Part shown: in pieces, positions 1-6,539 of the stretch | How the letters are laid out: every line of letters begins with the position of its first letter | How positions within the stretch are numbered: the first letter of the stretch is position 1 | Made by a program: the position numbers and the translations under genes | Notes under the pieces: model-generated | The model's input: only the letters and a program-made list of their open reading frames with translations | Databases searched by the model: none | What the model was told of the DNA's origin: nothing | Assembly: GCA_963592185.1 (NCBI GenBank) | Contig: CAVAVT010000052.1 | Location: 1-10,407, forward strand | Source of the DNA: CAVAVT01 sp963592185 | GTDB taxonomy: Bacteria > Bacillota > Negativicutes > Selenomonadales > Selenomonadaceae | Length of the DNA stretch: 10,407 nucleotides | Direction of reading: 5' to 3'

Positions 1-503
1 ACAGCGCCGGATTTAATAGTTCCTGACATTACAAATTTCATCCCAAAGCTGCCGCTGGTACCAGGCAATATAGTCGTCAGCAGCAGAAGTACCATATAGC
101 CGCCCAGCCACTGCGACAGACTCCGCCATAGAATTATAGCCCGGTCCGCTGTGTCAGGCAGGTCCATAACTCCCGTGGTGGTATAGCATGAGATTGCGTC
201 AAAAATAGCATTTACCCCTGACATATCTTTATTTAGATAATAGGGCAGCCCCCCGAAAAGTGCCATCACCCACCAGCATATAAAGAGGAATTTTGCCCCC
301 TCCATGACACTAAAGCTGTCCTCATATTCCTTTCCCCTGCATACCAGAAAAATACCAGCTAGCAGGGCTATAACTATGGAGATTCCAAACTCTTCCGCTG
401 TCTCATCCAGCCCGGTATATAGGCAATAGGAAAAGGGTATTAGCTGCAAGCCTCCTACCAGCAAAATAACCCGTCCTATCAGCAATATTCCCAATTTATT
501 CAT
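1..503 (-). CDS. trkH: TrkH-family potassium uptake membrane subunit, N-terminal part (cut by window edge)
   Basis: This is the ion-conducting membrane subunit of a Trk/Ktr potassium uptake system. Only the first 167 codons are present; the frame stays open to base 1, so the C-terminal two thirds or so lies outside the window. The start is the ATG at 503-501, with an AAAAGGA SD at 515-521; the ATG four bases upstream meets a stop after three codons. Visible features are a hydrophobic first helix (about residues 5-25), a second at about 40-55 and a third at about 70-88. Then comes a first pore loop with a TTTG selectivity-filter-like sequence (108-111), followed by WRSLSQWLGG (126-135), a very typical TrkH segment after the first filter. 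The start lies 7 bases after the trkA stop, so the two are surely co-transcribed and the products should form one complex. Family assignment is secure; ion selectivity (K+ with H+ or Na+) cannot be read from this fragment. Confidence 0.9.
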   Translation of the reverse strand, partial: MNKLGILLIGRVILLVGGLQLIPFSYCLYTGLDETAEEFGISIVIALLAGIFLVCRGKEYEDSFSVMEGAKFLFICWWVMALFGGLPYYLNKDMSGVNAIFDAISCYTTTGVMDLPDTADRAIILWRSLSQWLGGYMVLLLLTTILPGTSGSFGMKFVMSGTIKSGA

Positions 504-510
504 GCATCAG

Positions 511-1857
511 TCAATCCTTTTGAAAACATTTCAGCACAGTCTTGGAATGCTTGCTATGCACAATGATAAGAGCCAAATCCCCAGACTTCAGCACAGACTG
601 ACCATTTGGCACGTAGACCTCGCCATCCCGTAAATAGCCGCAAACCAGGCAGTCTTTAGGAAGATCCGCATCCATCAGTCTCTTTCCGTCTACTTTGGCG
701 CCCTTCTGTACGACCACCTCGATGGCTTCAGCCTTGGCTCCCTCCAGAAGGGATACTGTGACGATGCCTCCCCTCCGCACAAATCCCAGCATTTCGCTGG
801 CAGCCAGATGTCGGGAGGATAGAACAATATCCACGCCCCCTTTTTCCATCAAAGCACTATACTCATAGCGATTAACAGCCACAATGGTTCGCTTTACCCC
901 TGCATGTTTTCCAAGCATTGCCAGCAGCAGATTCTGCTTGTCATCTCCCGTCAGACAAATCATTACATCTGCACTATCCAGTCCCTCGGACTGCAAAAGA
1001 TCCAGGTTAGTGCCGTCACCATTGAGAGCCAGGCTATGCCTTGACAGTTTCTCAGCCATCAGACGGCAGCGGTCACGTTTGGTATCAAAAATCTTTACCT
1101 GAACCCCCTGCTGGTCCAGCAGCTGGGCTGTAAATCTCCCTGCCCTGCCAGCACCAATAATTACTGCCCTCTTAACCTTTTGGAAATCTTTACGGACCAG
1201 ATTCTTGCTAAAGTTGGCCACAGCTGCAGTTTCTCCCACAAAGTATGCATTGTCGTTGGGCAGCAGTCTGTCATCGCCATGAGGAATAAACATCTGATTA
1301 TCCCTGCATATCATAGCTGCCAGCACAGCCTTCGGCAGCCCCAAATTCTTCAGAGGCTTTTCTATCAGTGTTGAATTTTTAGTTACCTTGGTTCCAAAAA
1401 GACGTACCTTGCCATCGGCAAAATCCTCTACATTGAGAGCCTCCGGCATCATCAGTATGCGATTTATCTCCATGGCAGTTATATACTCAGGATTCAGCAT
1501 TAAATCAATATCAAAAACTTCCTTTAGATAATCCTTGGCATCAGATACAAATTGCATATCCCGGATACGGGCGACGGTGTGGGTAACACCATGTCTCTTT
1601 GCCAGAACACAGCACACTATATTCACATCATCGCTGCCTGTTACCGCAATGAGGATATCTGCCCCCTGTACATCAGGCCCAGCCATGACAATAGGGTTGG
1701 AGCCATTGGCGGCAATAGTCAGTACATCCAGATTCTCATTGGCCTTTTCCAGCTTTCCCTCATTCGTGTCTATGACCACAACATCATATTCCTCTCTGGA
1801 CAGCAGCTCCGCAATGCTGTAGCCCAGCTTGCCTGCGCCTACAATGACAACCCTCAT
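511..1857 (-). CDS. trkA: TrkA, potassium uptake regulatory subunit with two RCK domains
   Basis: This is the cytoplasmic nucleotide-binding subunit that gates TrkH. It is 448 residues long, the usual size for a duplicated TrkA. The first Rossmann (TrkA-N) fold starts at residue 1 with GAGKLG (7-12) and the acidic residue D30 at the end of strand 2. A TrkA-C domain spans about 145-215. The second Rossmann fold has GAGRAG (235-240) and D258, and a second TrkA-C domain covers about 365-448. Both glycine motifs are intact, so both halves could bind NAD(H) or ATP/ADP. A GTG in frame at 1866 would add three residues, but it overlaps the GGAG SD (1866-1869). The ATG at 1857, 8 bases from that SD, is therefore the better start. 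The gene precedes trkH by 7 bases and follows a terminator, so it probably has its own promoter. Assignment is very secure. Confidence 0.96.
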   Translation of the reverse strand: MRVVIVGAGKLGYSIAELLSREEYDVVVIDTNEGKLEKANENLDVLTIAANGSNPIVMAGPDVQGADILIAVTGSDDVNIVCCVLAKRHGVTHTVARIRDMQFVSDAKDYLKEVFDIDLMLNPEYITAMEINRILMMPEALNVEDFADGKVRLFGTKVTKNSTLIEKPLKNLGLPKAVLAAMICRDNQMFIPHGDDRLLPNDNAYFVGETAAVANFSKNLVRKDFQKVKRAVIIGAGRAGRFTAQLLDQQGVQVKIFDTKRDRCRLMAEKLSRHSLALNGDGTNLDLLQSEGLDSADVMICLTGDDKQNLLLAMLGKHAGVKRTIVAVNRYEYSALMEKGGVDIVLSSRHLAASEMLGFVRRGGIVTVSLLEGAKAEAIEVVVQKGAKVDGKRLMDADLPKDCLVCGYLRDGEVYVPNGQSVLKSGDLALIIVHSKHSKTVLKCFQKD

Positions 1858-1865
1858 ATATTTCA

Positions 1866-1869
1866 CTCC
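1866..1869 (-). promoter_or_regulatory. SD that decides the trkA start
   Basis: The minus strand reads GGAG, then 8 bases, then ATG at 1857. The longer in-frame option, a GTG at 1866-1864, shares its first base with this SD and could not be served by it. This supports the 448-residue product that begins directly with the Rossmann strand. Confidence 0.7.
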
Positions 1870-1907
1870 ATATCTTTTGGAAAACCCTGCATAATATCTC
1901 CATCTAT

Positions 1908-1937
1908 ATTACACGTTTTGACCTATTTTGTATACAA
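1908..1937 (-). promoter_or_regulatory. Possible trkA-trkH promoter overlapping a 10-bp palindrome
   Basis: On the minus strand a TTGTAT element (1937-1932) is followed after 18 bases by TGTAAT (1913-1908). This is a plausible sigma-A promoter with a good -10 but a weak -35. The -35 lies inside the perfect palindrome TTGTATACAA (1928-1937), which could be an operator or chance. A promoter is expected here because a terminator precedes it and trkA follows, but the exact boxes are uncertain. Confidence 0.35.
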
Positions 1938-1960
1938 TCTGGTGATTTTAATGACATAAA

Positions 1961-1989
1961 AGAACCGCAAGATTTAGTCCTGCGGTTCT
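1961..1989 (-). terminator. Intrinsic terminator after the GntR gene
   Basis: A perfect 9-bp inverted repeat, AGAACCGCA (1961-1969) with TGCGGTTCT (1981-1989), encloses an 11-base loop. It begins 8 bases after the stop codon of the regulator gene. On the minus strand the stem runs into TTCTTTTATG, a short T-rich tail. It is well placed to end the four-gene unit and insulate trkA. The T tract is modest, so some readthrough is possible. Confidence 0.7.
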
Positions 1990-1996
1990 CTTTGTA

Positions 1997-2710
1997 TCAG
2001 ATATTAAATTTTTCCACGTAGTACTTGTGAATCTCAGTTAAGATACAGGCTTCATAATACTCCACTGGAGTCTCTTTGTTCTGCTCCAAACTGTAGGAAG
2101 TCGCCTTTATTTTAAGTATGGGCTGTCCTATCTTACATTCCAGATAGCCGCTTGTTTCAGCATCAGCCACAATTGCCTCTAATGTCTGGCACACCCTGTA
2201 CATTTCCGTATGGAAAAAGGATTTCAGGATGTCGTAAAGTGAGCGGTTGTTGAAATCAAAGAAGTCCAAATTGGGGAACTTCTTCACCGGCAGCATCGCT
2301 GTGTTCAGGCTGTATGGAATCCCATCGGCAAAGTAAAGGCATCTGATAACATAGACTTCATCCCCGTTTTCCAGCTGAAGCTGCTCAGCCACATATGCAT
2401 CCACTTTCCTTTTTTCGATGGAAAGCTGTTTTTTTGATGGCTCCCGGCCTTCATTTCTCACAGCCTCGGTAAAGCTATAAATACGAGAACGTTTCTGATC
2501 CTTCAGCCCTCTGACAAAGCAGCCCTTTCCCTTGATTCGGTAGAGAATATTCTCTCCGCAAAGCTCGTCAATGGCCTTGCGTATGGTTACTCTGCTGACC
2601 TGGTACTGCTGGCACATTTTGTTCTCAGAATCAATCACCTGATTCGGCTGCAATACTCCGGTACGGATTTTTTCTTTTATCTCAGTCTTTATCGTCTCGT
2701 ATTTTGTCAT
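1997..2710 (-). CDS. GntR-family (HutC/UTRA subfamily) transcriptional regulator, YegW-like
   Basis: This is a ligand-responsive DNA-binding regulator of 237 residues, typical for the HutC subfamily. The N-terminal winged helix-turn-helix (about 1-68) shows the standard pattern: SEN before helix 2, then VSRVTIRKAI as recognition helix (about 39-48), then a wing ending GKGCFV. A UTRA ligand-binding domain follows (about 80-235), a fold that senses sugars, amino acids or nucleotides and their phosphates. The ATG at 2710 lies 7 bases after the pnuC stop, with an AGGAA site about 10 bases upstream. A TTG at 2746 would extend it into pnuC and is less likely. As last gene of the unit it probably represses its own operon in the absence of ligand. 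The neighbouring families match E. coli yegT, yegU, yegV and yegW. The actual ligand is unknown. Confidence 0.9.
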   Translation of the reverse strand: MTKYETIKTEIKEKIRTGVLQPNQVIDSENKMCQQYQVSRVTIRKAIDELCGENILYRIKGKGCFVRGLKDQKRSRIYSFTEAVRNEGREPSKKQLSIEKRKVDAYVAEQLQLENGDEVYVIRCLYFADGIPYSLNTAMLPVKKFPNLDFFDFNNRSLYDILKSFFHTEMYRVCQTLEAIVADAETSGYLECKIGQPILKIKATSYSLEQNKETPVEYYEACILTEIHKYYVEKFNI

Positions 2711-2717
2711 ACAAACA

Positions 2718-3410
2718 TCATTCCTGTCCAGCGTTCTCTTTTGCAATCTTTCTCCAGTTTAGGAAGCCATAAGTGGAGTTCAGGAAGTTTACGCTCTTCA
2801 TGATAATGATAAGGATAGCAGCAGAATCGCCCTGCATGAGAACCATTACCCACATTACGATAGCCAGAGCATTTACAATTGCCCACATAGCCCACTGCTC
2901 AGAGAAGCGCAGGAGATACAACATGCTGGCTACAACAGCAACAACTGTGGTAAGGGAATCCATGAACGGAAGCTTGCCGCCCATCCAATTCAGAACATGC
3001 ATATAACCCCATACACCTACAGCTGTAATTGCCAGGGAAATAAGGATAAGTTTCGGAGTCATTGTACGGAACTTTACCTGTCCGCTTTCACTGGTATTTT
3101 TTCTCCAAGTATAAATTGCTATAGCACTTACTGGTATTGAATAGATTAAATTATACATTACCTCGCCATAAAGAGGTATTCCATAGCAGTAGAATGAATA
3201 CAGCGCACTATTGATAATTGCGAAGTAAAGACCTGCGATTTTACCCTTTGCACCAAATACCAGATTCAAGCTGCTGGTAAGTGTCATAATTAGGAAGAAC
3301 CAAGCCTCCCCCTGAATAGCCCATGCTACGGTCTGGAAAATCAGTACAAATGCCAGCCATGCCTTTTCCTTCCAGCTCCAATCTGCAAAAAACTTCTTAA
3401 TCATATTCAT
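2718..3410 (-). CDS. pnuC: PnuC-family nucleoside/vitamin transporter
   Basis: This integral membrane protein of 230 residues has about seven hydrophobic helices, as expected for PnuC. Members move nicotinamide riboside, thiamine, riboflavin or deoxynucleosides by facilitated diffusion, and a cytoplasmic kinase or hydrolase then traps the substrate. Visible family marks are GKIAGLYFAIINS leading into helix 3, the VMYNLIYSIP stretch, EQWAMW at the start of a late helix, and the closing YGFLNW (about 214-219). The ATG at 3410 overlaps the kinase stop as ATGA and has AAGGAG 8 bases upstream; a second ATG two codons on and a GTG three codons earlier are alternatives. The PfkB kinase and ADP-ribosylglycohydrolase-type hydrolase next to it suggest a ribosylated substrate, but I cannot tell which. 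Family is secure; calling it a nicotinamide riboside transporter would be a guess. Confidence 0.88.
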   Translation of the reverse strand: MNMIKKFFADWSWKEKAWLAFVLIFQTVAWAIQGEAWFFLIMTLTSSLNLVFGAKGKIAGLYFAIINSALYSFYCYGIPLYGEVMYNLIYSIPVSAIAIYTWRKNTSESGQVKFRTMTPKLILISLAITAVGVWGYMHVLNWMGGKLPFMDSLTTVVAVVASMLYLLRFSEQWAMWAIVNALAIVMWVMVLMQGDSAAILIIIMKSVNFLNSTYGFLNWRKIAKENAGQE

Positions 3411-4321
3411 GCTCCCCACTCCTTCATTAATGTTTGAAAGTTTTCGTATTCGATAACCGGACCATATGTTCCAACAACTGCTGCTGCAGTTTTATTGGCA
3501 AGTAAAATTGCATCCTCCAGCTCCATTCCCTTTGAAAGACAGGCAATCACAGCACCTATATGACTGTCGCCAGCTCCCACGGTATCCACCACCTGGGTCT
3601 TTTCAGAAGCTACTCTGTGCATTTTGCTGCCATCGTAGAACATGGCCCCGTCTGCTCCAAGGGTTACAATTACGAGATTTTGTGTTTTTTCATAAATTGC
3701 CTGTGTAGCAGCCTCCACATTATCCAGTCCGTCATAGGACATCGCCTCAGCCTTGTTGATATGGAGAACCGGATGAAGTGCCATAAGCCTTTCCATGGTT
3801 TCCTTCTCAATGGTGGTAATCATGGGACCTGGGGCTAAAAATATTGTTTTATTTTCGATTCCAGGTACATTTTCAAGCCAGTCCGCAATGATTCTGCCAC
3901 TTTCTCCACATACCTGATAGCCGGCCAGATAAATATAATCGTAGGCACCCATGTCTATTTTCTGGAACCATTCCGGCTTGAAGTGACACTCAGCTCCCTG
4001 TACAGTAATGAAGGTTCTTTCGCCGTCATCCTCCACAAGACTCAGGCAGTAGCCATTATCCTCATTCGGTTCTTCGATGACAGGAGTGTATCCCTTTTCT
4101 GCCATTGCCTTCCGAATGGTATCAGCCATATGCCCTGTTCCTACCGGTACGCAAAGGTCATGCTCAGCTCCAAGGTTGCGGATGGTGTTTGCCACATTGT
4201 AGGCACATCCTCCAACAACAGTTTTTGTTTCCTTGCAAGGAATGTCCTCTCCGCTTTTAGGAAGCCTTTCTACCTTCATCATGAAATCTACAATTGCTGC
4301 ACCAACAACCAACGTCCTCAT
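3407..4321 (-). CDS. PfkB-family carbohydrate/nucleoside kinase, YegV-like
   Basis: This is a cytoplasmic ATP-dependent kinase of the ribokinase/PfkB superfamily, 304 residues, full length. The N-terminal part shows VDFM (substrate-contact Asp at 12) and the family GG-x-AYN signature (37-42). The C-terminal signature DTVGAGDSHIGA (246-257) contains the anion-hole glycines and the catalytic base D252. The middle GYCLSLVEDDGERTF resembles the beta-sheet lid of the family. The ATG at 4321 overlaps the stop of the upstream glycohydrolase gene by four bases (ATGA), with AAGGA about 10 bases upstream, which indicates translational coupling. In this context it likely phosphorylates a sugar or nucleoside brought in by PnuC or released by the glycohydrolase. 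Ribokinase, pseudouridine kinase or nucleoside kinase activity are all possible; sequence alone does not decide. Confidence 0.9.
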   Translation of the reverse strand: MRTLVVGAAIVDFMMKVERLPKSGEDIPCKETKTVVGGCAYNVANTIRNLGAEHDLCVPVGTGHMADTIRKAMAEKGYTPVIEEPNEDNGYCLSLVEDDGERTFITVQGAECHFKPEWFQKIDMGAYDYIYLAGYQVCGESGRIIADWLENVPGIENKTIFLAPGPMITTIEKETMERLMALHPVLHINKAEAMSYDGLDNVEAATQAIYEKTQNLVIVTLGADGAMFYDGSKMHRVASEKTQVVDTVGAGDSHIGAVIACLSKGMELEDAILLANKTAAAVVGTYGPVIEYENFQTLMKEWGA

Positions 4322-5325
4322 GATAATAACGTCCTTCCCTTTTCAAGAATGCTGATGTATTCGTCAAAATTGGTTTCAGGATTCTGCACTCTAAGAAGCT
4401 CGGTATACTGCGGATTGATTTTGGAATATCCGGTAAATGCTCCGCAGATGGCGGTTGCCATAGCTCCGATGGTATCTGTATCTCCTCCGAGATTTGCACA
4501 CATTAATGCGCTCTTATTCGGATCCTGATTGTAGTATGCTATAGCAACTGCTGCCGGAACTGATTCAATGATTCCAACTCCTGCACCGATGATATCATAA
4601 ATTTTTCTGGAGAAGGTTTCCTCATCATCAGCGTATTCCTTTGCCAGCTGGATTCCAATTTTCACACGCTCAGCAAGTCTTGGACTGAATGTCTCACAAC
4701 CTTTTTCATAGCCAGCAGGTTCGATGGACATAATGTCTTCCAGAACCTGCTCAAAATCATCGTTCACAATGGCGGATGCAACGCCTGCAGCAATCATAGC
4801 AGCACCTGCAATTGTTACATCGCTGGTGTGGGTTGCCTGGGACACTCCATACACGTAGTCAACGATTTCAGCCTTCTGCTCAGGTCTAAACAGACATCCT
4901 ATTGGAGCGATTCTCATGGCACTTCCGTTGGAAAGTGCCTTATTGGTAATTGCGCTTGCATCCTTCCCATCTCTAAAGTCAGCCAGTGCCAGTTTGGATG
5001 TGGGACCTAAAATATTGTTTTCAAAGGCATTTTCCTTGTCGGCCCATTCCAGCATACGCTTTGCAATATCCTGTGCATCCGGCTTGTAATCCGTGGTGCT
5101 GATGGAATCAAGCAGTACCAGCGCCTGACCGGTATCGTCCGTGAACTGTCCCTTATCATAGTTAAATGCCACATCGTTTTCATCCGGACCATCAATCAGT
5201 TCAGTGATTTTACCTCCGAAAAACTTTCTAGCTCTGTCTCTGCCCCACAGCTCTGCCGGCATTCCCATGGCATCTCCCAGCGCCATTCCGTACAGCGCTC
5301 CAGCAATCTTATCTCTTAAATCCAA
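4318..5325 (-). CDS. ADP-ribosylglycohydrolase-family protein (DraG/ARH fold), YegU-like
   Basis: This predicted cytoplasmic Mg-dependent hydrolase of the ADP-ribosylglycohydrolase fold has 335 residues. The two metal-site motifs are present: an N-terminal GDAMGMPAE (17-25) with TDDT (62-65), and the C-terminal GGDTDT (280-285), whose D282, D284 and T285 are the usual ligands. An intact catalytic centre is therefore likely. Characterised family members remove ADP-ribose from proteins or cleave ADP-ribose-type N- or O-glycosidic bonds. Linkage with a PfkB kinase, a PnuC carrier and a UTRA regulator argues for a small-molecule glycoside substrate rather than a modified protein. The start is TTG at 5325 with a strong GGGAGG SD 9 bases upstream; the next ATG (codon 14) would delete the first conserved helix. 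It is the first gene of its unit, behind a consensus promoter. Confidence 0.9.
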   Translation of the reverse strand: MDLRDKIAGALYGMALGDAMGMPAELWGRDRARKFFGGKITELIDGPDENDVAFNYDKGQFTDDTGQALVLLDSISTTDYKPDAQDIAKRMLEWADKENAFENNILGPTSKLALADFRDGKDASAITNKALSNGSAMRIAPIGCLFRPEQKAEIVDYVYGVSQATHTSDVTIAGAAMIAAGVASAIVNDDFEQVLEDIMSIEPAGYEKGCETFSPRLAERVKIGIQLAKEYADDEETFSRKIYDIIGAGVGIIESVPAAVAIAYYNQDPNKSALMCANLGGDTDTIGAMATAICGAFTGYSKINPQYTELLRVQNPETNFDEYISILEKGRTLLS

Positions 5326-5334
5326 TATCCTGAA

Positions 5335-5340
5335 CCTCCC
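5335..5340 (-). promoter_or_regulatory. Strong SD supporting a TTG start
   Basis: The minus strand reads GGGAGG, a 9-base spacer, then TTG at 5325-5323. No ATG is available in frame before codon 14, inside the first conserved motif. This site therefore fixes the glycohydrolase start at a TTG, which may lower its translation rate relative to downstream genes. Confidence 0.75.
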
Positions 5341-5343
5341 TTA

Positions 5344-5361
5344 AAATGCTTAAAAGCATTT
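5344..5361. promoter_or_regulatory. 18-bp perfect palindrome in the 5' leader, candidate operator
   Basis: AAATGCTT, a 2-base AA centre, and AAGCATTT form a perfect inverted repeat 3 bases upstream of the GGGAGG SD and about 40-60 bases downstream of the predicted transcription start. Next to it lies a direct repeat of ACAACTT (5365-5371 and 5373-5379). Either could bind the GntR regulator encoded at the end of the unit, acting as a roadblock. The palindrome could also fold in RNA as a 7-bp hairpin close to the SD. Binding is inferred from position only. Confidence 0.45.
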
Positions 5362-5409
5362 GCGACAACTTAACAACTTGATATTACAGCTTGTATTATC
5401 TATGGGCTT

Positions 5410-5438
5410 ATTATATGACTTAACCGTGTATTTGTCAA
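5410..5438 (-). promoter_or_regulatory. Consensus sigma-A promoter for the glycohydrolase-kinase-PnuC-GntR unit
   Basis: On the minus strand TTGACA (5438-5433), a 17-base spacer and TATAAT (5415-5410) match the sigma-A consensus at all twelve positions with ideal spacing. Transcription should begin near 5403 and leave a leader of about 78 bases before the TTG start. A promoter this strong would normally be held down by a repressor, which fits the GntR gene in the same unit. Confidence 0.9.
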
Positions 5439-5515
5439 TATTATTTGAAGAATCTATTTGATTTAAAGTATTCTGAATAATACAAGTGGTATACACGTGT
5501 TTGTATCATAAAAAT

Positions 5516-5550
5516 ACGGTCTCAAAGACTTTTCTATCCTCCGAGACCGT
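5516..5550 (-). terminator. Intrinsic terminator ending the ATP-grasp/deacylase operon
   Basis: Arms ACGGTCTC (5516-5523) and GAGACCGT (5543-5550) form a perfect 8-bp GC-rich stem with a 19-base loop. On the minus strand it is followed by A and then five T (5514-5510). It lies about 35 bases past the stop of the last deacylase-family gene and well upstream of the next promoter. The plus strand also has TTTT after the stem, so weak bidirectional action is possible. Confidence 0.8.
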
Positions 5551-5583
5551 TTTAGTGTATCACTTATTTTTTTCTTGTCAATT

Positions 5584-6537
5584 TTAAATACGTACAACCT
5601 GATCCATGGGCTTGATTGTAAACAGCAATTCACGCTCTGCCACAGCAAGCTCCCGGCGAACATAGAATACCTGTCCGGTACATACAGCCCTGATTTCCTC
5701 AAGACATTCAGCTGTGAAGGGATCAAATATTCTTGCCATAATATCTCCCTTTTCCACAAAGTCCTCAGCCTGCTTCAAAAGATGCACAAAGCCTCCGGTG
5801 CTTGTGATAATGCGCTGCAAATCCTCAGCATTGACCTTCACAGTGCTGCGGCCGGCTGGAAGGTTCAAATCTGCACGAAGGATTCCCTTATGGCGCATAA
5901 ATCTAAGAATAGCCGCCACAGCTGAACGTGCCGCATCCAAATCAATTTTATCTGTAGCCTTTGCATAAAGAGAAAAGGCATTGGTGTCAAATACCTGCCA
6001 ATTATAGTTAAGAGTTGTTGTATCAATAGGGGTTGGATTACGGATGAGAAGATACGATAGGCCAAAAGCCATACCATCCTCTTCATTCTGGAATCCGGTA
6101 TTCATATATCTAACATGGGGAACAAAGTCTCCCGGCAGATAGAAACTTGCAAGTTGAATACCATTTTCATAGCCCTTTACAGCCTCAAAGATGCCTGAAG
6201 CGAGACGCTGTGTAGTTTCTCCAAGATTGTATCCCGGGAACATTCTGTTTATATCAGTGTTGTCCATAGGCCAGAAGCGTTTTCCAACATTCATTGAAAA
6301 CTGGCTTGCACTTGGAATAACCAGTACTCCGGCATCATTTACAAAAGCCCCTTTGGCTTCCAAATCTTTAAGGGTCTTTACCAAAAGACCGCAGACGAAT
6401 ACCTGCTGATACTCATCACCACGGGTAGAGCCTACTACAGCCAGCGTTTTTGCATCTGAACCAAAGGAATAACCATATACAGGAATCTTCTGGCGGTATG
6501 GCAATGCTGAAAAGGTATATATCGTTTTCTTTTCCAT
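5584..6537 (-). CDS. AstE/aspartoacylase-family paralogue with degenerate zinc site (likely pseudoenzyme)
   Basis: This 317-residue protein has the succinylglutamate desuccinylase/aspartoacylase fold (zinc carboxypeptidase-like) and is a diverged paralogue of the gene just upstream. The alignment anchors are clear: the first zinc motif region reads STRGDE (37-42) where the partner has GTHGDE, and both share D-x-NR-x-FPG (here 95-102). In this copy the first zinc His is Arg39. The partner's IHAS region is replaced by QLAS (128-131) with no His. The partner's VVEMG aligns roughly with VFDTN, so the catalytic Glu also seems lost. E42 and the C-terminal barrel-like domain (about 235-315) remain. 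I infer a non-catalytic or repurposed subunit, perhaps a partner of the intact enzyme. The frame is clean over its whole length, so it is not a decaying gene. The ATG at 6537, 7 bases after GGAGG, is preferred to a GTG at 6543. Confidence 0.82.
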   Translation of the reverse strand: MEKKTIYTFSALPYRQKIPVYGYSFGSDAKTLAVVGSTRGDEYQQVFVCGLLVKTLKDLEAKGAFVNDAGVLVIPSASQFSMNVGKRFWPMDNTDINRMFPGYNLGETTQRLASGIFEAVKGYENGIQLASFYLPGDFVPHVRYMNTGFQNEEDGMAFGLSYLLIRNPTPIDTTTLNYNWQVFDTNAFSLYAKATDKIDLDAARSAVAAILRFMRHKGILRADLNLPAGRSTVKVNAEDLQRIITSTGGFVHLLKQAEDFVEKGDIMARIFDPFTAECLEEIRAVCTGQVFYVRRELAVAERELLFTIKPMDQVVRI

Positions 6538-6539
6538 TA

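Noticed and set aside
1858..1960. c-di-AMP (ydaO-type) riboswitch ahead of the potassium uptake genes
   Set aside because: About 100 bases is too short for that RNA and no matching conserved segments are visible.
3983..4528. Plus-strand open frame of 181 codons
   Set aside because: It spans the antisense of the junction between the PfkB kinase and glycohydrolase genes, both of which have intact motifs; its product is Cys/Ser-rich with no recognisable domain.
5341..5409. Riboswitch (for example an NAD-responsive type, since PnuC is in the operon)
   Set aside because: The leader is only about 78 bases; apart from one small palindrome I could not find the conserved helices or a terminator, and the transporter gene is third in the unit.
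5463..5759. Minus-strand open frame of 98 codons between the deacylase paralogue and the glycohydrolase unit
   Set aside because: It overlaps the end of the paralogue in another frame and runs through the terminator stem at 5516-5550.
5584..6537. Decaying pseudogene
   Set aside because: The frame is uninterrupted over the normal family length, has a good SD and keeps fold-level motifs, so a preserved non-catalytic protein is more likely than decay.
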